Assembly (NCBI RefSeq): GCF_004341035.1
Contig: NZ_SLXK01000025.1
Coordinates: forward strand, 1-60,464
Reading direction: 5' to 3'
Origin: Scopulibacillus darangshiensis
GTDB lineage: Bacteria; Bacillota; Bacilli; Bacillales; Sporolactobacillaceae
DNA length: 60,464 nt
Within the stretch, counting starts at the first letter, position 1. Every line of letters starts with the position of its first letter. The position numbers were made by a program, and so were the translations under genes. Below, one piece after another: positions 53,072-60,369 of this stretch. The notes beneath the pieces were generated by a model. That model did not search any database, was not told where the DNA came from, and saw only the letters and a list, made by a program, of their open reading frames with translations.

Positions 53072-53260
53072 ATGGGTTATCCAAAAGCCTATGCACCCAA
53101 AGAAGGCTATAAGTATCAATTGCTCGGTAAATTTAATCGAGATGGCGATTTTGAACATATCGGTTACGGTGTGGACGAAGAAGATATCAATCACTTGATG
53201 AAAGAAATCTCTGAACGTGATGTTGTGTGCCAATTCCACATCTTTCAACTACCAAAATAA
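53072..53260 (+). CDS. Small protein of unknown function
   Basis: A 62-residue, acidic-aromatic protein (MGYPKAYAPKEGYKYQLLGK ...) with AAGGAGGGAT before ATG 53072. No family is known to me. It lies in the run of small genes after the radC-like gene. Confidence 0.6.
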   Translation: MGYPKAYAPKEGYKYQLLGKFNRDGDFEHIGYGVDEEDINHLMKEISERDVVCQFHIFQLPK

Positions 53261-53276
53261 TAAGGAGAGATTACCA

Positions 53277-53459
53277 TTGATTTTACAATTAACTCGCAAA
53301 TCGGGAGCTATGGTGTTTATCAACACACATCAGATTTCATCTTTTGAACATCATGAAATTCCATATAATATCTCGGCGACACAGGTCACTATGACAACGG
53401 AGGTTTTAATCGTTAATGAGGCACCCGAACAAATTAAAAAAATGTTAATCAATCGCTAG
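53277..53459 (+). CDS. FlbD-like small protein
   Basis: A 60-residue protein beginning at TTG 53277 behind AAGGAGAG. The pattern ILQLTRKSGAMVFINTHQIS ... VLIVNEAPEQIKKML follows FlbD-type proteins, small flagellar-operon proteins of unknown role. On a plasmid it is unlikely to serve motility. Confidence 0.55.
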   Translation: MILQLTRKSGAMVFINTHQISSFEHHEIPYNISATQVTMTTEVLIVNEAPEQIKKMLINR

Positions 53460-53509
53460 TTATTTTACAAAGTTTTTCGCCCCCAACACAGCAAATTGTT
53501 CTATTTAAT

Positions 53510-53540
53510 TGTTGACTTTATCAACATTTGAGTGTATAAT
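53510..53540 (+). promoter_or_regulatory. Operator-bearing promoter, duplicate of the one at 52420
   Basis: TTGACT-N17-TATAAT (53512-53540) with TGTTGACTTTATCAACA at 53510-53526. The flanking bases (TATAATTATAA) are also shared. Confidence 0.8.
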
Positions 53541-53637
53541 TATAAGTGTAGAGAGGGGGTGGAATGCCATTCTGGCATACAGCTAAATCTTAAACGCCAG
53601 GTCTTATCCGTCCAATTTTCAACACAAAGGAGAAAAA

Positions 53638-53817
53638 ATGGTTATTGAAATCATTAGAGCAATCATCGGATTAGGGCTTTCCACATTATTCATTTTATGG
53701 ATTTTAGATAATGTGAAAAAAGAATCAATCAAAACTTTCGCCCTTCTCGTTTACTGCTTACTGTTTATTGTCATTGTTACTCATTTAGTTATTCGTCTCT
53801 TTTTCACTTTTCTTTAA
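53638..53817 (+). CDS. Small two-helix membrane protein
   Basis: A 59-residue protein with two hydrophobic helices (IIRAIIGLGLSTLFILWIL and FALLVYCLLFIVIVTHLVI), starting at ATG 53638 behind AAAGGAG. Unknown role. Confidence 0.65.
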   Translation: MVIEIIRAIIGLGLSTLFILWILDNVKKESIKTFALLVYCLLFIVIVTHLVIRLFFTFL

Positions 53818-53837
53818 GAATGAAAGGAGTGCCAAAA

Positions 53838-53987
53838 ATGCCGTTCACTATTCATTGCAAAACGTGTGGAACCCGTTCAGCAAAAAGCTACCTTTACAAA
53901 AAGACAGCACAAAACCAAATCAATAAGGGGGTCTGGAAACGCCACAAAGACAACTGTCATGTTATTAAAGTCGAAAAGGTGTACTAA
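53838..53987 (+). CDS. Small Cys/His-containing protein
   Basis: A 49-residue basic protein (PFTIHCKTCGTRSAKSYLYK ..., then RHKDNCHVIKVEKVY). CKTC and HKDNCH could form a zinc site. AAAGGAGTG precedes ATG 53838. Unknown role. Confidence 0.6.
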   Translation: MPFTIHCKTCGTRSAKSYLYKKTAQNQINKGVWKRHKDNCHVIKVEKVY

Positions 53988-54031
53988 AATTCAGGGGGCT
54001 TTCGCCCCCTCCCCCCCCAAGGAGGATCAAG

Positions 54032-54202
54032 ATGGTTCCAGAAATAGAATGTCAAGTTTACCATGCGATAGTGATTAGAGACCATCAGGAACAATATACA
54101 AAACTTTTAATTTCAGTGACACGTCTCGACCCGTGGGAATTTGCTTCATGTCATTTTAAAAATTTAGATTGGACGCTACACGAATTGGAGGTTTTACAAT
54201 GA
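54032..54202 (+). CDS. Small protein of unknown function
   Basis: A 56-residue protein (MVPEIECQVYHAIVIRDHQE ...) with CAAGGAGGATC before ATG 54032. Its stop overlaps the next start (ATGA), so translation is coupled. Confidence 0.6.
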   Translation: MVPEIECQVYHAIVIRDHQEQYTKLLISVTRLDPWEFASCHFKNLDWTLHELEVLQ

Positions 54203-54465
54203 TAAGCAAAAAAGAATACATTGATCAGGCTTATAGAAAGATAGCTGAAATTTGCCACCACATGACAAATGACGCTTTAACGGAATACCTGATCATGTAC
54301 GTTTATGAAATTGGTGCAACGGATGAAGTTGTTCATTATATTGAGCATTTTTACATGATGCAAAAAACGATTGCCAATAACGCAGGTGTCCCAATGCTTA
54401 AACAGGCCATTTCATTACTGGAAGGTGGCTTTGATCATGATCGAGTATGTCTGTACGCCATGTGA
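54199..54465 (+). CDS. Small helical protein of unknown function
   Basis: An 88-residue helical protein (SKKEYIDQAYRKIAEICHHM ...) coupled to both neighbours by overlaps (ATGA with the upstream gene, 29-nt overlap with the next). No family is recognised. Confidence 0.6.
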   Translation: MISKKEYIDQAYRKIAEICHHMTNDALTEYLIMYVYEIGATDEVVHYIEHFYMMQKTIANNAGVPMLKQAISLLEGGFDHDRVCLYAM

Positions 54466-54550
54466 TATCAATGAATTGATCTTCGGTATTGTACCTTTTA
54501 AGAGGTGCCCAAAGTGTGGCTTGTTGATGATGACCATTGAAAAGGATTGA
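54437..54550 (+). CDS. Mini zinc-ribbon protein
   Basis: A 37-residue peptide with two Cys pairs (YVCTPCD and RCPKCG), a minimal zinc ribbon, overlapping the previous gene in another frame. The intact Cys pairs are the main support. The ribosome binding site is weak. Confidence 0.5.
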   Translation: MIEYVCTPCDINELIFGIVPFKRCPKCGLLMMTIEKD

Positions 54551-54575
54551 TTTCATAACAACAGGAGGGAACATC

Positions 54576-55037
54576 ATGAGTGAATGGTCTTATTATAATC
54601 AGGTTATTCTAGAACATGGCATGAATACTATTGGGGCTAGTGAAGACTACTGGGATATCTACAAAAAGGCTGCGGTTGTTTGTTCGAACACCGATTCATT
54701 TTGGGGCGTTGCTTGTCATCCGGAAAATCTTTTTGACTTAAATACTAGGAGGTTAAACCATATGGCAAACTTAAAGATTTATAAAGTCGGGGATGATGAA
54801 TACACGGAATATATTGCTGCTGAAAACGAGCTTGAGGCTTTAAGAGATTATAATTTACGGATGGATGATGTGCAGCAACCTGCGCTGAAAGCAGATGTTG
54901 CTCCTTTGGAAACTGAATTATTCTTTGAAGATGGTACTGCCGGTTATAAAAGAATGTCCATTAAAGATTATTTTAAAAAGTATATGATGAATGATTCCCA
55001 TTATAATGGCCCTTTTCTTATCGGGTGGAATGAATGA
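54576..55037 (+). CDS. Protein of unknown function
   Basis: A 153-residue acidic protein, ATG 54576 behind CAGGAGGGAA. SEWSYYNQVILEHGMNTIGA and YNGPFLIGWNE are the most distinctive ends. No family is recognised. Its stop overlaps the next start (ATGA). Confidence 0.6.
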   Translation: MSEWSYYNQVILEHGMNTIGASEDYWDIYKKAAVVCSNTDSFWGVACHPENLFDLNTRRLNHMANLKIYKVGDDEYTEYIAAENELEALRDYNLRMDDVQQPALKADVAPLETELFFEDGTAGYKRMSIKDYFKKYMMNDSHYNGPFLIGWNE

Positions 55038-55285
55038 ATAGTGACACCTTGTATTGGAAGCAAGCTGTCCAGACAGCACACATTACACCATTTGCTTATT
55101 ATAAAAAGGTTGTACCCCTCATAGAAGAAGTGAAACGGTCACGCATTTATGAAATAATGTATCAAAACAAACAGGATCAGGTCGACTATTTAAAAAAGAA
55201 ACTAGCTGAGGAATGGTTGGTAAAACAAAGCCTTTTACAAGAAATAAACGATCTTAGGAATCACCATCACAGGCTAGCAAAATAG
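55034..55285 (+). CDS. Small coiled-coil protein
   Basis: An 83-residue protein with a C-terminal coiled coil (YLKKKLAEEWLVKQSLLQEI), translationally coupled to the gene before it. Unknown function. Confidence 0.6.
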   Translation: MNSDTLYWKQAVQTAHITPFAYYKKVVPLIEEVKRSRIYEIMYQNKQDQVDYLKKKLAEEWLVKQSLLQEINDLRNHHHRLAK

Positions 55286-55378
55286 CATATGCCGTTAATA
55301 TGACCATTTATTCTTAATCATGAGAATGATTTAAGAGTCACTTTTATCTCGCTCTCAAAATTAAAAGGAGGATTTGCT

Positions 55379-55513
55379 TTGTATAACTGGATGGACTATT
55401 ACAAAGCCTTAGTTGACCTTTGTAATAAAATGGGTGTTAACGTCCCAAATGATGCCATTCATTGGTCCAGTAAAAAGCTTTGCAATTATTATCATTATCT
55501 GTTAAACACCTAG
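55379..55513 (+). CDS. Small protein with TTG start
   Basis: A 44-residue peptide (YNWMDYYKALVDLCNKMGVN ...) starting at TTG 55379 with AAAAGGAGG upstream. Its opening resembles neighbouring small genes (WxxYYKA). Unknown function. Confidence 0.5.
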   Translation: MYNWMDYYKALVDLCNKMGVNVPNDAIHWSSKKLCNYYHYLLNT

Positions 55514-55517
55514 CCCA

Positions 55518-55548
55518 TGTTGACATTCACAACATTCCGTTTTATACT
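55518..55548 (+). promoter_or_regulatory. Fourth operator-bearing promoter
   Basis: TTGACA-N17-TATACT (55520-55548) with TGTTGACATTCACAACA at 55518-55534, a variant of the palindromes at 51076, 52420 and 53510. Confidence 0.7.
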
Positions 55549-55640
55549 AAAGGCACATTTGTGTTGAAATAGGATGTTTAAGTCCTAAAAGTGATATGGA
55601 TTAGCTGCCATATCACTTTTAATTTGATAAAGGGGTTTCA

Positions 55641-55859
55641 ATGATGACCAAAAAATACATTGGACAAAGGGAAATCGGTAACATGATGAGTGATTATGGT
55701 ATCCCGGGCGATTACCGGAAGGTAAACGTGCTTTATAGTCGTGGTAAGCTACCTGAACCAAGTGTCTACATAGGCAAAAATCCTGGTTGGTTGAAAGAAG
55801 ATATTGAAAAATGGCTTTCTGAATATCAAAAAACACAGAGACCATATAATAAACATTAA
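55641..55859 (+). CDS. Excisionase-like small DNA-binding protein
   Basis: A 72-residue winged-helix protein (GQREIGNMMSDYGIPGDYRK, then SRGKLPEPSVYIGK and GWLKEDIEKWLSEY) matching the C-terminal domain of the 51139 protein. It is driven by an operator-bearing promoter and lies 12 nt before the AbrB-fusion gene. It may act on the same operators or as a recombination directionality factor. Confidence 0.65.
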   Translation: MMTKKYIGQREIGNMMSDYGIPGDYRKVNVLYSRGKLPEPSVYIGKNPGWLKEDIEKWLSEYQKTQRPYNKH

Positions 55860-55871
55860 GGGGTATAAACA

Positions 55872-56876
55872 ATGCATTCTATAGGGGTTGTTAGAAAGGT
55901 CGATAGACTAGGTCGCTTCGCCATCCCAGCTGAACTGAGAAAGGCCTTAGACATTTCACCAAAAGATCCTCTAGAAATATCTTTTGATAGTCACAACACA
56001 TTGACTTTAAAAAAATACAGTCCCGGTACCACGTGTCAAATCACAGGTAAAACGGATGATGATAACCTTATCTTAGCCAAATACAACCTTGTATTGAGCC
56101 GTGAAGGCGCTGAAATGGTTATGAGGGAAATTAAAAGATACCTTCTAGAACATTTAAAAGACGAATTGGAAAGGATCAGCACCACGTCTGCATCTGTTTA
56201 TAATGCAAATAAAAAAGCAGGAGAACCACACAGTAGTACCGTTTGTAGGCGTTTCAATATGACATTCTCAGAAATTGTAAAGTTGTTGGGTCTCAAGCCT
56301 TCGAAGGCTTTTTTGCCGAAAGATGAAATGCTTGAGCAGTTAACCATTGAATTTAATCGTATTGGAAGCTATAAGAAAAATGATTATGAGAAAAAGAGAA
56401 ATAAAGCCCTTTTCCCTTATCCGAGGGTTTTAACCGCTCATCTCGATATGACATGGAATGACATTATTAAAGCATGTGGCTGTGAAAAAATTAGGCGATA
56501 TAAAATAGATGAAGTCTCCGATCAAGTATTAATACATGAATATAAACAAATAAGTGACCAACTAAATCACCCGGCAACGGTCAGAGAACTTCAACAACTA
56601 ACGGCTTTTAGCTACGACATATACCGACAGCACTTTGGGACGATAACCGAGTTAAGAAGGCAATGCGACTTTAAAATAGCCGATAAGGTTGATCTTCATG
56701 CCATTACTAAAGCCGAGTGTCAAAAACAGCTTTTAAATATTTATAAAAAGCATGGTCGCCTTTCTTATTCGGAACTTAAAAAAAGAATGGATATCAGCAT
56801 GTCCACTCTTTTTAGAAAATTTAATACAACTAAAATCAATGATATTTGGAATGAGGTCACTGGAATTAATTTTTAA
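55872..56876 (+). CDS. AbrB domain fused to homing-endonuclease-associated-type repeats
   Basis: A 334-residue protein. Residues 1-90 are a full AbrB-like module (IGVVRKVDRLGRFAIPAELR ... TTCQITGKTDDDNLILAKYN), close to the plasmid's separate AbrB. Residues about 95-334 look like four units with an A-x-x-RxFN/G-helix end (TVCRRFNMTFSEIVKLLG, RVLTAHLDMTWNDIIKACG, DIYRQHFGTITELRRQC, STLFRKFNTTKINDIWNE), the pattern of homing-endonuclease-associated DNA-binding repeats. No nuclease motif is present, so it may be a large repressor. Confidence 0.65.
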   Translation: MHSIGVVRKVDRLGRFAIPAELRKALDISPKDPLEISFDSHNTLTLKKYSPGTTCQITGKTDDDNLILAKYNLVLSREGAEMVMREIKRYLLEHLKDELERISTTSASVYNANKKAGEPHSSTVCRRFNMTFSEIVKLLGLKPSKAFLPKDEMLEQLTIEFNRIGSYKKNDYEKKRNKALFPYPRVLTAHLDMTWNDIIKACGCEKIRRYKIDEVSDQVLIHEYKQISDQLNHPATVRELQQLTAFSYDIYRQHFGTITELRRQCDFKIADKVDLHAITKAECQKQLLNIYKKHGRLSYSELKKRMDISMSTLFRKFNTTKINDIWNEVTGINF

Positions 56877-57039
56877 TTTAAATTCAAGCAGGTCAATAAT
56901 ATAAAAAGAAATAGGTGGTTTTAAAGTGAAAGTCCACAGCATTTAAGAACCTTTAAAAAACCAGAAGTATACTGATCTGATTGCTATGTCTATTTGCTCT
57001 TATTACAAATACTATAAATACCAAGCCATAAATATTCGA

Positions 57040-57065
57040 AAGCCCCGGACAGTTGAGGCTTTTTT
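57040..57065 (+). terminator. Terminator after the AbrB-fusion gene
   Basis: AGCCCC/GAGGCT hairpin (one mismatch) with six T's. The rest of the 56877-57102 gap shows nothing else. Confidence 0.6.
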
Positions 57066-57102
57066 CATTTGCTCAAAAATAACTTGTAGGGGTAGAAAAG
57101 GG

Positions 57103-57155
57103 TTTACAATTACACGGAAACGTGTATAATAATAAGTAACAACACGGAAACGTGT
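57103..57155 (+). promoter_or_regulatory. Promoter with paired ACACGGAAACGTGT operators
   Basis: TTTACA-N16-TATAAT (57103-57130). The 14-bp palindrome ACACGGAAACGTGT lies in the spacer (57112-57125) and again at 57142-57155, 30 bp apart, which puts both on one helix face. The operator differs from the TGTTGAC family, so another repressor is implied. Confidence 0.75.
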
Positions 57156-57177
57156 ATAAAAAAGGGGGGCAAACAAA

Positions 57178-57558
57178 ATGGAAATCGAATCCCTAAACTG
57201 GTATGAAATGATTGTTGAAGCTGAAGGATCAGATTACATTGAGAATTATAGAACAAAGCAAACATTAGATGAGTTGAAAAGGAGCAGGAGGTTTGAAGGA
57301 TTTGAAGGCATTCAGGAATCTGCTAAATGGAATCATAAAGGATCAGGAATGTTTATAAAAGCACGTGTCATGGAATCGGCAGCAGAAGATATAAGCATTG
57401 TTCAAGAATTTAATAAAAACTCCAAAACAGGAACAAAAGGACATTACACCATAAATGAACTTGAAGGATTTGATTTAGTAGATGTCTCTGGGTATGGCAT
57501 TGTTGATAACTTCCTTGAATTCAAAAGGCAATATGAGGTTGAAGTTGCAAAAAAGTAG
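57178..57558 (+). CDS. Protein of unknown function behind a doubly operated promoter
   Basis: A 126-residue protein (MEIESLNWYEMIVEAEGSDY ...), ATG 57178 behind AAGGGGGGC. WYEMIVEA resembles the openings of other small genes in this region. No family is recognised. Confidence 0.6.
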   Translation: MEIESLNWYEMIVEAEGSDYIENYRTKQTLDELKRSRRFEGFEGIQESAKWNHKGSGMFIKARVMESAAEDISIVQEFNKNSKTGTKGHYTINELEGFDLVDVSGYGIVDNFLEFKRQYEVEVAKK

Positions 57559-57575
57559 CTTGCCCGCTAGAGGAG

Positions 57576-57968
57576 GTGTATACGGCAAGTGAAGCAGAAG
57601 ATAAATGGAGATTGCCTGAAGGATCAGTAAGACAATCATGTAATCGTGGTAAATTGAAAGATCATATTGGAGAACATGTTAAACGCTCCGGTAAAGTTTG
57701 GCTTGTTACAGATTATGTAATGAACGAATTATTCGGTAAACCTAAGGAGGAATTACAAATGAGAACATGGAATCGTGAAGGTTACAAAGTAAAAGAAAAG
57801 GAATTTGATCACGATTTACACGCATTTGACGTAATAAAAGCTGAAGATGTCATATCCACGATCACGCCTGCAACGATCGAGGACATGGAGCAGATCATCA
57901 CAGACCTAAACAATGGCGAAGGTGTGGACGGTTGGGAAGATGGACGCGGGAATACGATCAGCATTTAA
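57576..57968 (+). CDS. Small helix-turn-helix protein
   Basis: A 130-residue protein. The first 55 residues (YTASEAEDKWRLPEGSVRQS, then GKVWLVTDYVMNELFG) match a common Firmicutes helix-turn-helix unit found in plasmid and phage genes. The start is probably GTG 57576, although AGAGGAG lies very close to it. It follows the previous gene by 17 nt. Confidence 0.6.
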   Translation: MYTASEAEDKWRLPEGSVRQSCNRGKLKDHIGEHVKRSGKVWLVTDYVMNELFGKPKEELQMRTWNREGYKVKEKEFDHDLHAFDVIKAEDVISTITPATIEDMEQIITDLNNGEGVDGWEDGRGNTISI

Positions 57969-57970
57969 CA

Positions 57971-57990
57971 CCGAGGGGTTCGCCCCTCTC
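57971..57990 (+). terminator. Small hairpin between genes
   Basis: GAGGGG-TTCG-CCCCTC lies directly before the next ribosome binding site. It may attenuate the operon or stabilise its message. Confidence 0.5.
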
Positions 57991-58008
57991 AAGGAGGGTG
58001 ATTATAAA

Positions 58009-58296
58009 ATGAACGAAAAAAACATTGAACTAGTGAAGGGATTTGAAGAAAGGGTCAGTCAAGGCCAGGAATACTTTTCCCGATTTACGCTTGATGGTTT
58101 TGATCCAAGGGACGAATCATTTATCGTTTCTGCTATTTGTAAAAAGTATGGTAAACAAGATTTCCCCGGTGTTGACATGACGGGTTTTAGAGTATTAGAA
58201 GCAACCAAAAAATTTATGAAGGGTGAGGGCCAGCACAAAAATAGACCAAAGGACAGGGTGCTTAAATTCTTGGAATGTTACGAGGAAAACAAATAA
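58009..58296 (+). CDS. Protein of unknown function
   Basis: A 95-residue protein, ATG 58009 behind AAGGAGGGTG. Sequence MNEKNIELVKGFEERVSQGQ ... is helical with no recognised motif. Last gene of the rightward small-gene region. Confidence 0.6.
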   Translation: MNEKNIELVKGFEERVSQGQEYFSRFTLDGFDPRDESFIVSAICKKYGKQDFPGVDMTGFRVLEATKKFMKGEGQHKNRPKDRVLKFLECYEENK

Positions 58297-58363
58297 AGCC
58301 CGCCTCATAAGAGACGGACTAACCGGACGTTTGTCCAGCAATGGCAAATTTAATTATAACATA

Positions 58364-58386
58364 AGTCACCTCACAGGTGGCTTTTT
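58364..58386 (+). terminator. Terminator of the small-gene region
   Basis: AGTCACCT/AGGTGGCT hairpin with five T's. Confidence 0.8.
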
Positions 58387-58393
58387 CTTTTCC

Positions 58394-58624
58394 CTAAAAC
58401 TCAACCGGATTCTGCAAAATCTTCACCATTTCACCGTTTTTAACCCCAAGATGCCCCTTTTCAATCAGCGAGCGCACAACATCCTTCAAATCGTTCTCAC
58501 TTTTCCCCGTATAGGTTCTTAATCTTTCCAATGTCGGACTTCTGCCATGCAGTGATTCATTAACATAGATTCTTAATATTTTTCTTTCGGTGTCGGGTGT
58601 TGCTTTGGAATAAAGTTTGATCAA
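58394..58624 (-). CDS. Small winged-helix protein whose start lies in a border repeat
   Basis: A 76-residue protein with a winged-helix pattern (TPDTERKILRIYVNESLHGR, then PTLERLRTYTGKSENDLKDV and EKGHLGVKNGE), like the N-terminal half of LexA-type regulators. The TTG start at 58624 lies inside the left border repeat (TTGATCAAAC), so the element has probably replaced the native start or supplies it. Confidence 0.5.
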   Translation of the reverse strand: MIKLYSKATPDTERKILRIYVNESLHGRSPTLERLRTYTGKSENDLKDVVRSLIEKGHLGVKNGEMVKILQNPVEF

Positions 58625-58784
58625 AGATACTTCACAAACTTATATTTTACGTTAAATAAAATTAACCCATTTTGAAAATAGATTGATCAAAACGGGTTAA
58701 TCCCTTGTGAAACACTATGCAATTTTTATAAAAAAGATTGATCAATTTCTGGCTATGATCTTCCACAAACGCGCCCGATTGGTG
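58601..58784. repeat. Cassette border repeat, left copy 2
   Basis: It matches 23714-23895 along its length. Its stem ATTAACCCATTTTGA/TCAAAACGGGTTAAT (58661-58675, 58687-58701) aligns with the stem of copy 1 but with two compensating base-pair changes. The inner end reads CCACAAACGCGCCCGATTGG. Confidence 0.65.
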
Positions 58785-58805
58785 AATAAAGGATTGGTGT
58801 AATAA

Positions 58806-59204
58806 CTATAATTTCCTGTGCATTACAAATTGTGATTTGCTATTTTTAAAATTATTTTTTTCATAGAAAGGTATTAATTGTTCCTCAGAAAACAAACTTA
58901 TTACGTCAATATAAGAAAGTTCATCTAACAATGTTGAAACAAGTTTTGTTCCTATACCTTCCTTTCGAAATGAACTATGTATAACGACATCCTCAATATA
59001 CGCTCTAAATTTCCCATCCGAAACAGCTCTTGCAAAACCAATAAGAGCATCGTCTTTCCACGCACCAACAGATTGCACTTTATTTAACATTTCCTCAATT
59101 TCTTGTTCTTTTCTTTCCTCCCACCAACCTACATCATTATAAAGAATCATAATATCAATGGGTTTAATTGGTCTTTTAGTAAAACTCAAAATTTCTATAT
59201 TCAA
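58806..59204 (-). CDS. GNAT acetyltransferase
   Basis: A 132-residue GNAT fold protein with the acetyl-CoA loop VVIHSSFRKEGIGTKLVS (R/Q-x-x-G-x-G/A type) and C-terminal FYEKNNFKNS. Substrate unknown. Start TTG 59204 with CAGGAGGAC upstream. It is cassette cargo with the NUDIX gene between the second pair of inverted borders. Confidence 0.88.
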   Translation of the reverse strand: MNIEILSFTKRPIKPIDIMILYNDVGWWEERKEQEIEEMLNKVQSVGAWKDDALIGFARAVSDGKFRAYIEDVVIHSSFRKEGIGTKLVSTLLDELSYIDVISLFSEEQLIPFYEKNNFKNSKSQFVMHRKL

Positions 59205-59238
59205 GTTATTGTCCTCCTGGGATTTTTTACTAGTTTCC

Positions 59239-59655
59239 CTAACACTCTCCCTGAAAAGTGTAAGGTGATGAAGATACCAACAACCTTTCTACACCATCTT
59301 TATGGTAAGGCATTAAATTATTAGCAGTGTTTACATCGAACCATTTTACCTCTGCAATTTCATCATTCTCTTCAATCGGGATTTCTCCGTCAATAACTTT
59401 TGCATTGAATGTGATAAGTATAGCGTGATGTTCGTGTTTTTTAAAAAAAGCTTCATTAACCGCAATTACATTTCCTACTTCGATTACTAAACCAGTTTCT
59501 TCTATCGTTTCTCGAATAACTGCTTGCTCTAACGTTTCACCTTTTTCTACTGCCCCACCTGGTAGTGACCATCCACCACCTTTGTTATTAACCATTAAAA
59601 CTTTTTCTATTTTATCATCATAGACAAACGCATAAACAACATCCACTCTCTTCAT
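59239..59655 (-). CDS. NUDIX hydrolase
   Basis: A 138-residue NUDIX protein with the complete box: GGAVEKGETLEQAVIRETIE then ETG, fitting G-x5-E-x7-R-E-x2-E-E-x-G. Start ATG 59655 behind AAGGGGAT. It probably hydrolyses a nucleoside diphosphate derivative. It lies in one transcription unit with the GNAT gene. Confidence 0.9.
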   Translation of the reverse strand: MKRVDVVYAFVYDDKIEKVLMVNNKGGGWSLPGGAVEKGETLEQAVIRETIEETGLVIEVGNVIAVNEAFFKKHEHHAILITFNAKVIDGEIPIEENDEIAEVKWFDVNTANNLMPYHKDGVERLLVSSSPYTFQGEC

Positions 59656-59750
59656 AGCGTATCCCCTTTTAATAATTGTTTTTAAACCATAGTAGCACAA
59701 CATTATTCAACTAAACTGCTAGTTAGTTTAACACACCTTTATTCCGTTAT

Positions 59751-59881
59751 CTGGCCCGTTTGTGGCATTGTCACAATCCGTCTTGTCAATGTAATTGTAT
59801 CAAACCTTTTTATAAATTATCGGACTTTATAAAAATGATCAATCTTTATTATAAATAATCAAACTTTATTTCAAAGCCACA
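59751..59881. repeat. Cassette border repeat, right copy 2
   Basis: CTGGCCCGTTTGTGG at the inner end, AATTGTATCAAACC, TTTATAAATTATCGGAC, TGATCAATCTTTATTATAAA and CAAACTTTATTTCAAAGCCA at the outer end. It is the closest match to copy 1 (25519-25640) and to copy 3 (48144-48253), and is inverted relative to 58601-58784. Confidence 0.65.
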
Positions 59882-59892
59882 TCGGGAAGCAT

Positions 59893-60255
59893 TTAAAAAT
59901 CATCAACCATCGGATAAATATCCTCTTCACTAATTCCTACATTTGTAATCAATTCAAACTTTAATTTCACGAGATCCCTATTTTTATTTTGTACATACAA
60001 TACCTTATTCAGCTGATCATATCGCTGCGCAAATCCCACCAATTGCTCTATAAAACCATTCTTATAATAATCCACTATCACAGGTAGCGCTTCACCCATC
60101 GCATCACATAAAACCCGGTCAATTTCCTCATATTCTTGCTCGTCTAATATTGGTTTTTCAATCTTTTTATAGTCGGCTTTCCATTGTCTCAATGCTGTCA
60201 TGTGTTCTGGCAACATTAGTGATGTCCACTTAATTGTTCCGCGGTCTTTGACCAT
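59893..60255 (-). CDS. YolD-like protein
   Basis: A 120-residue YolD-family protein: VKDRGTIKWTSLMLPEHMTA at the N-terminus is typical. YolD partners are usually a Y-family polymerase next door, which is absent here, so it may act with a chromosomal polymerase or be an orphan. I chose the ATG at 60255, six bases after AGGTG. Confidence 0.8.
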   Translation of the reverse strand: MVKDRGTIKWTSLMLPEHMTALRQWKADYKKIEKPILDEQEYEEIDRVLCDAMGEALPVIVDYYKNGFIEQLVGFAQRYDQLNKVLYVQNKNRDLVKLKFELITNVGISEEDIYPMVDDF

Positions 60256-60314
60256 TTCAATCACCTCACTTGCTATTATACACGAATGTATGTTCGATTA
60301 AAACCCAAAACAAA

Positions 60315-60342
60315 AGGCAAGCTGAGTAAACCCAGCCTGCCT
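60315..60342. terminator. Imperfect hairpin at the end of the tra operon side
   Basis: AGGCAAGCTGAG can pair with CCCAGCCTGCCT with two mismatches, followed by CCCCTTTTT. It lies between the YolD-like gene and the tra operon, once the circle is closed. Confidence 0.45.
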
Positions 60343-60369
60343 AAGCCCCTTTTTATGTAAACATGAAAA

